Shown: positions 58,151 through 64,000 of the stretch, one piece after another
How positions within the stretch are numbered: position 1 is the stretch's first letter
Layout of the letters: the number at the start of each line of letters is the position of its first letter
From: Cervus elaphus
Taxonomy: Eukaryota; Chordata; Mammalia; Artiodactyla; Cervidae
Length of the DNA: 64,000 nt
Assembly: GCF_910594005.1 (NCBI RefSeq)
Contig: NC_057826.1
Coordinates: 77,667,163-77,731,162 of the forward strand
Direction: 5' to 3'
Notes under the pieces: model-generated
What the model was told of the DNA's origin: nothing
What the model saw: the letters and a program-made list of their open reading frames with translations, nothing else
The model's database searches: none
Program-made: the position numbers and the translations under genes

Positions 58151-60060
58151 TTCACTGCACATTACATAGTTTTAATTTATTTATTTTATAAGTGGAAGTT
58201 TCTACCTCTTAATCCCCTTCACCCATTTCACCCCTACACCCATCCTTTCCCTTGCAGTAACCAGTAGTTTGTTCCCTATATGTCTGAGTCTGTTTCTGTT
58301 TTGTAATATTTGTTAATTTGTTTTGCTTTTTAGATTTCATATAAAAGTGAAAGCATACAGTATTTGTCTTTCTCTATCTGACATTTCACTAAGTGTGATA
58401 TCCTCCAGGTCTATCATGCTGCCCCAATGGGCAAAATTTTATTCTTTTTTATGGCTAGTAATATTCCATTGTATACACACACACACTCTCACACACATGC
58501 ACTCATATATATATATATATATATATATATCTTCTAGATCCATTCATATGAGTGAAAACTGAGATTGTTTCTATATATCTTCACTATTGGAAATAATGTT
58601 GCAGTGAACATTTGGGTGCATACATATTTTTGAATTAGTGTTTTTGCTTTCTTCTGATAAATACCCAGGAATGGAATTGATGAATCATATAATACATGTG
58701 TATGCTAAGTCATTGCAGTCATGTCCGACTCTTTGCAATCTCATGGAAACATAGAGCGCCAGGCTCCTCTGTCTCTGGAAATTTTCCCGGCAAGAATACT
58801 GGAGTGGGCTGCCATTTCCTACTCCAGGGGATCTTCCTGACCCAGGGATCAAAACTGAAGTGTCTCCTGCATTGAAGGTGGCTTCTTTATCGCTGAGCCA
58901 CCTGGGAAACCCCGAATCATATAGTAGGTATATTTTTATTATTTTGGGGAATCTTCATGCTGTTTTAAATAGAGGCTACACCAGCTTACTTTCCCAGCAA
59001 GAATACACAAGGTTTCCCTTTTCTCCACATCTTGACAATCCTCAATTATTTTTCATTTTTGTCATGATAGTATTCTGGTAGGAGTGAGGTGATTTTGGTT
59101 TTGATTTGCATTTACCTGATGATTAGAGATGTTGAACATCTTTTCATGTGTCTGTTTGCCATCTGTATGTTTCTTTGGAAAAATGCCTATTCATGTCCTC
59201 TGCCTGTGGTTTTGATATTGTGTGCAAAAGTTTTTTATATATTCTGGACATTAACCCCTTATTGACTGATCACTTCCAAATATCTTCCCCCATTTGATAG
59301 GTTGCCTTTTTTGTGTGTGAATGGTTTGTTTCACTGTGCAAAATAATTTAGTTAGGTCTTATTTTCTGTGTTATTTCTTTTTTGTCCTTGCCTGAGGAAA
59401 TAGATACAAAAATATGGCAAAGATGAATGTCATAAAGCATATTGCCTATGCTTTCTTTAAGAATTTATGAGTTCAGTTCATGTATTTAAGTCTCTAATCC
59501 ATTTTGAGTTTATTTTAGTACATGCTCTGAGAAAATATTTTAATTTCATTCTTTAATATGTAGCTGTCCAGTTGTCTAACACCACTTATATAAGAAGCAG
59601 TTTTCCCCCCATTGCTTCTTCTTGCCTCCTTTGTTATAGATTGATTGACCATGTATACAAGGGTTAAAATCTGGACTCCCTATTCTGTTCCATTGACTGA
59701 ATCTCTGTGTTTGAGCCAGCAATGTACATTTTAGATTATAACACCTTTGAAGCATATTTTGATGTCAGGGAGTGTGAAACCTTCAATTTTGTCCTTTTTT
59801 TTTTCAAAATTGCTATGATAATTTGTGGTCTTTTGTGATAATTTGGGGTTCTATACAAATTTTAGGGTTATTTGTTCTAGTTGTGTGAAAAATGCCATGA
59901 CTATTTTGAGAGGGGTTGTGTTAAATCTGTAGATTGCTCTGGTTCAGAGGACATTTCAACACTGTTAATTCTTAAAACCCATGAACATAAAATATCTTTA
60001 TATTTACTTGCATTATCTTCAGTTTTCTTCATCAATATCTTATAGCTTTCAGAGTGACAT
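58151..60060 (-). mobile_element. Old antisense L1 remnant, split by a SINE
   Basis: Reversed L1 3' text with wording such as 'ggtctatcatgctgcc', 'aataatgttgcagtgaacat', 'gatgattagagatgttgaac' and 'aatccattttgagtttattt'. It is much decayed. A (TA)n run of about 26 bases lies at 58,506-58,531 and a SINE is nested at 58,698-58,913. Confidence 0.8.
58698..58913 (-). mobile_element. Bov-tA type SINE nested in the old L1
   Basis: Reverse-oriented SINE ending 'gccacctgggaaacccc', with a 10-bp target-site duplication, gaatcatata, near 58,682-58,691 and at 58,914-58,923. Confidence 0.88.
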
Positions 60061-60074
60061 CAGTACAATTATAG

Positions 60075-60858
60075 GGCACACAATCTAATAAGAAGTTCAA
60101 TTCTCCTTGTAGAGGCAACAAGACTGAATATCCTGACACTCCTCAAAGTCTAATAAATAAGATTAAATGTCAGATTAAAAAAAAATATTTTATTCCTGTT
60201 ACAGTTTCATAAAAACACATACAAATGAATAGATTCTGAAAGTCAGAAGAACTGATGTTTCCTCATTTCATGTTAAAGTAATTTTATTTACTAAGAAATC
60301 TAAATAGAGCCCTAACACCCAGTTAAGAAAAAAAAATAATTATTTTGGATAAGATAACTTTTCACCAAGAAAGTTGAAAACCTGTGTGTTTTTAAAAAGT
60401 CATTGTTCTGAATGGAGGAGAGGTAAGGATAGGCTAAATGAATGACCAGTGAGTAAGTTACAAGAAGAGTTCATAGCCTATACTAAATTCTATCTTAAAT
60501 GAGCTGGTAAAATTATTTTCTGAATGATTATCAATATTTGTCAATTTGTTTAAAATTCAGTTCCCTTCAGCTCATACCATTAATACTAACTGTTTTTTTC
60601 CATACTCCTTTTCAAGATCTGCCTAACTCAATTACCAGGGAAAGACAAGTAGACAAAATAAAGTTTGTGGTGAGCCAGACTTTTTTTCCCACGTGTGCAC
60701 AGACCACGTGGTCTATGAACATGACAAACCCCACTTCCCATTGGGGGGAGTCACACAGGTACCGGGTAGTATGTATATGTGCTGTCAGGCACTCAAAGAC
60801 ACTGTACTCTCAGCTTGAGGCAGGACTCAGCACATTTGTGCAGGGGAACCCATGCCTC
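60075..60858 (+). repeat. Upstream flank and promoter of TRDV1 copy 3
   Basis: Matches the proximal upstream flanks of TRDV1 copies 1 and 2. Two perfect CACGTG E-boxes lie at 60,690-60,695 and 60,705-60,710, 15 bp apart. The ETS-like site of the other copies reads ACTTCCCA here. An out-of-frame ATG lies 7 bases before the start. Promoter role is inferred. Confidence 0.6.
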
Positions 60859-61422
60859 ATGCCGCTCTCCAGTCTGCTCTGGGTGTTCCTGGCCTTCACC
60901 TTCTCTGGTAGGGATACTTCCAAACAAGGGTACAAGTGTTTAGGGTGAAAGGTCCGCACACCGGCACATGGTGCTTCACAGGGACTTAGGGAGGCAAGGA
61001 GGGTTGGAGAAAAGCATATTTACTATGATTTCAATTTGGGTTTTCTTTGGGCCCCAAATTAGTCTAATTCCTACATTATTTTGTTCATTACTTCAGCTCT
61101 GTTTCCTGATTTTTTTCCCCACAGGATCTGGTGTGGCGCAGAACGTTATTCAAGACCAGTCAGACATATCTGGTCAACTGGGACAGTCTGTCACCCTGAA
61201 CTGTCGGTATGGAACAACCTGGGGCTATTACTACATGTTTTGGTACAAGCTGCTTCCCAATGGAGAGATGATTTATCTTATTCGTCAGGTTTCTACTGGC
61301 CAGAATGCAAGGGATGGCCGCTACTCTGTAAATTTTCAGAAAGCTCGTAAATCCATCAGCCTCACCATTTCAGACTTAGAGCTGGAAGATTCTGCAGAGT
61401 ATTTCTGTGCTCTCTGGGAGCT
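60859..61422 (+). CDS. TRDV1: T-cell receptor delta variable segment, TRDV1 family (copy 3)
   Basis: Germline V segment for the TCR delta chain. Exon 1 (60,859-60,907) encodes the leader MPLSSLLWVFLAFTFS. The intron is 217 bp with GT and AG ends, and happens to be open in frame from 60,968 onward. Exon 2 (61,125-61,422) encodes SGVAQNVIQDQSDISGQ, first cysteine in TLNCRYG, core tryptophan in YMFWYKLLPN, DGRYSVNFQKA, and second cysteine in EYFCALWE. It has no extra cysteine, no stop and no frameshift. The recombination signal has a one-base heptamer change. Likely functional. Confidence 0.93.
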
Positions 61423-61461
61423 CACTGTGCTTGAAGTAATGGGAAAAGCTAAACAAAAACC
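61423..61461 (+). promoter_or_regulatory. V-RSS of TRDV1 copy 3 (23-bp spacer)
   Basis: Heptamer CACTGTG (61,423-61,429) differs from consensus at the fourth base only. A 23-bp spacer and a perfect nonamer ACAAAAACC (61,453-61,461) follow. Confidence 0.92.
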
Positions 61462-62447
61462 CCAGGCTTTAATAAAAGAGAGCTTCCCTGCTGTAGAACT
61501 CCAGCTGAAATACGCACCTGCATATCCCAGACCAGAAATGGTAGTTGTGTGGTTGCTTAATCTGTGGTCTGGAAGCTCCTTTTAAGTCGCTTAGGAACAG
61601 ATGTCTAGACTAACTTTCTAGTAATATGTTCTCAGTCTTGATTTTTTTAAATTTTATATCAATCATACAGAACATGTGCAAAGTTGTCTAAATTTGAAAA
61701 CTTGCCCCATAATAATTTAATGTGGCAACTTCACCTAAAAAATCTCACATCATAAATCTGGGTTTAATTTTCAGAAATTGTCATGAATATAATTCCCTTA
61801 ATCTTTTCTTCTTAGGTTTTGTGTCAGTTAGGATACAATCAGAAAAGTAGAACCACAGTGATATGGAATAAGAGACTCATTTTAAGGAATAGAACTCTCA
61901 GGCAATTGCTAGAGTTGGTGGAAGAGTTTATACAAAGCTGTTATCTTTGCAATTGGGGCTGAGCCTGAATTTACTTTAAATCAACTAGAGTGTCATTTGG
62001 AAAGGAAAATTGTATGTGGACAAAAGCATGGAAAAACTGACATGTAAGGACATACTAGAACCCATGAGGACAATTGGAACCCACAAAGACACACTAAAAA
62101 TTGTCTGTCTCTCACCTCCTTCAATCTCACGGTAATGGGTGACCTTCAGGAGAAGTGGATATTTACCATCATGCTACATGCACATTTGGCCCAAGATGGG
62201 AGATCTGATTGGAGGCTAAGGAGCTGTAAGTCAACAATAAGATGAGCTAGCAGGTGAGCAGCAACACGTGTGAGTTGCACAGTGACTGGAGCCCTACACC
62301 AACCAGCAGGACATAAAAAAATGTGGCTACTTCATGACAACTACCTTCTAAACCTTGCACAATCTTTTTTATGGCCAATCCTAACCCAGAACAATACAGG
62401 GAGACAAATTCTGAGTCATAGATTTCCAGCTAATAGAGACACTGCAA

Positions 62448-62653
62448 GGGCTTCCCTGCTGGCTCAGAGGGTTAAGTGTCTGATTATAGTGCGGGAGACC
62501 TGGGCTCGATCCCTGGGACGGGAAGATCCTCTGGAGAAGGAAATGGCAACCCACTCCAGTACACTTGCCTGGAAAATCCCATGGACGGAGAAACCTGGTA
62601 AGCTACAGTCCATGGGGTTGCAAAGAGTTGGACACGACTGAGCAACTTCACTT
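62448..62653 (+). mobile_element. Bov-tA type SINE with target-site duplication
   Basis: Complete sense-oriented SINE starting 'gggcttccctgctggctc'. A 13-bp direct repeat, agagacactgcaa with one mismatch, flanks it at 62,435-62,447 and 62,654-62,666. Confidence 0.9.
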
Positions 62654-62839
62654 AGAGACACTACAAAGCAATTCCAGTACCTTCTATGTCAACTGGTCAT
62701 CCATCTATACCTCTTTTAACAACACATGTTCAAATAAAGAAAACAGCAAAACTATGCTTCTTGTTAATACAATGCAATTACTTCCCATTCGACCAAAATC
62801 ACCGTAACCTTCTCCTGAAAAGAGTATACCAGATTTGAG

Positions 62840-62970
62840 CATGTGTCCTAAGTTGCTTCAGTCACATCCGACCCTTCATGACGCTATGTACTGTAGCCCA
62901 CCAGGCTCCTCTGTCCATGGGATTCTCCAGGCAAGAATACTGGAGTGGGTTGCCATACCCTCTTCAAGGG
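62840..62970 (-). mobile_element. Partial Bov-tA type SINE
   Basis: Reversed 3' half of a SINE, from 'agttgcttcagtcacatcc' to 'ccctcttcaaggg'; the tRNA-like head is absent. 'ataccaa/ataccag' on both sides may be the target-site duplication. Confidence 0.8.
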
Positions 62971-63209
62971 ATACCAAGTTCACTTATCCATTTTTGGGTG
63001 TTGTTCTTTCCTTTTATACCTCACCCACACTGTCCCATTGGATCCTGCATCTTAACTACTGAGATACAATCAGATCCAAGGTTAACTTGTATTTTGCACA
63101 TCATACATTTCCACAGGCAGGCAACTGGGGGAGAGATTTAAAAATGGTTACTGTATACATAAACATATTCACATCAAACTGAAACAGAGATTGTCATAAC
63201 TACTATCAA

Positions 63210-63710
63210 CTTAAAAAATATTCACAACCAGAAGTTGAGAGTTATGTTTTATCTGGTGGGAATTTTTAGGACTTCAAGCCTGGGAGATAGCATCTCAAGT
63301 AACCCTGAAAGAACTGTTCTAAGGAGGTGAGCAGAGGAGCCAGGTTGTATAGAAGTTTTGCAACAAAGTGCAGGTAGTCTGAACATCAAAAGATTGCTAA
63401 TTAAAGAAAAATGGATATCTCAAGTTAAGGAGTCTAGCTCTTTTCTATGCATGGGAAGATGCAAGAGTCTGGGCTCACTGAAGTCATTCTTTTACTATTC
63501 ACCTCAGCTATCCTGGGGCCAATATCTGTGTTTCTTACATCTTAAGCTCCCCTAGGCTCATGGTAGGGAGTGACTGCAGTTTTGATGGTTGTTAGATCAC
63601 AGATACTCTTCTTCCTGAGTGCCCTTAGGCTCAGGAGCTCACACTGGGCTGCAGTTGCTGATGACTGTGATATCTTTGTTTACTGATATGGCAGGAAATA
63701 CTCCATTTCT
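63210..63710. mobile_element. Unassigned interspersed repeat in the TRDV1 copy 3 flank
   Basis: About 500 bp absent from the homologous flanks at 6,456 and 12,455, and bordered by short 'actat' repeats. It carries 'gttatgttttatctggtgg' and 'agatgcaagagtctgggctc'. It resembles a repeat seen often in ruminant genomes, possibly of LTR type, but I cannot name it. Confidence 0.45.
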
Positions 63711-64000
63711 GACTATTACAGTTTTTGTTACTGCAAATGACCACATGATTGTTGGTAGTATTTATAACTACCTTTCCCATACCCATTCCATAACATTTTT
63801 GCTCATAACAAGCACCTTCACTCACTGCCATACTTGACTTCCTATAAAACAAGCTCCTTACATAGGAGCAATGCTATGTGGAAAGTCATCAAGGGGAATA
63901 AGACATTCTGCAAGTCCATCACTGTGGTTTTAACAGAAGTTCAAAGGATTTGAAGGCAAATCCAACGGTCTATTTCAGTGGAAATAATCTTGCCAACAAA

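Larger units (their letters stand above)
61462..64000. repeat. 3' flank of TRDV1 copy 3 (duplicated flank, runs off the window)
   Basis: Matches the 3' flanks behind TRDV1 copies 1 and 2 and the orphan flank at 11.6-13.7 kb. It is interrupted by two SINEs and by an unassigned insertion at about 63,210-63,710. No gene is seen. Confidence 0.75.

Noticed and set aside
60968..61585. 205-codon uninterrupted frame through intron and V exon of TRDV1 copy 3
   Set aside because: The splice sites and leader exon give the standard V structure; the intron is simply open by chance.

Overview
This window is germline DNA from a ruminant, most likely a bovid (cattle, sheep, goat or a close relative). The evidence is the repeat content: many tRNA-derived Bov-tA type SINEs, RTE-type BovB LINE pieces and a young ruminant L1. 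The species cannot be fixed from the sequence alone. The genes are T-cell receptor alpha/delta (TRA/TRD) variable segments, all on the + strand. No D, J or constant segments are visible, so this is an internal part of the V cluster.

Nine V segments can be read. In order they are TRDV1 copy 1 (4.6-5.0 kb), a TRAV26 pseudogene (10.2-11.3 kb), TRAV24 (24.2-24.7 kb), a TRAV25 pseudogene (30.1-30.7 kb), TRDV1 copy 2 (36.2-36.7 kb), TRAV26 (42.3-43.0 kb), a TRAV8-family gene (50.3-50.8 kb), a TRAV22 pseudogene (57.2-57.5 kb) and TRDV1 copy 3 (60.9-61.4 kb). Six keep an open leader plus V exon. Five of those six have a clear recombination signal: a heptamer, a 23-bp spacer and a nonamer. TRAV26 has an odd heptamer and no recognisable nonamer. 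Family names come from remembered human relatives and should be checked by alignment.

The layout is built from duplicated cassettes. The TRDV1 unit at about 1.3-5.9 kb matches 31.6-37.6 kb, and part of it matches 60.1-62.4 kb. The TRAV26 unit at 8.4-11.6 kb matches 40.6-43.3 kb. A third TRDV1 3' flank at 11.6-13.7 kb has no V segment in front of it. The duplicated units differ by later insertions (BovB, SINEs, L1 pieces), which date them relative to one another.

The space between genes is mostly transposon. A nearly complete L1 (14.3-21.9 kb) has a 16-bp target-site duplication, an intact ORF1, and an ORF2 broken only by one frameshift and one stop codon. Older L1 remnants, four BovB pieces, about 20 SINE copies or pieces and several MIR elements fill most of the rest.

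Functionally, each intact V segment supplies a leader and an Ig-fold V domain. RAG joins it to TRAJ, or to TRDD/TRDJ for TRDV1, to make the alpha or delta chain. Several TRDV1 copies in one window fits the known expansion of this family in ruminants, which have many gamma-delta T cells. I found no bacterial-type operon, CRISPR array, rRNA or genuine tRNA gene. I see no wholly new system. The unusual points are details of V-segment signals, promoters and duplication history.
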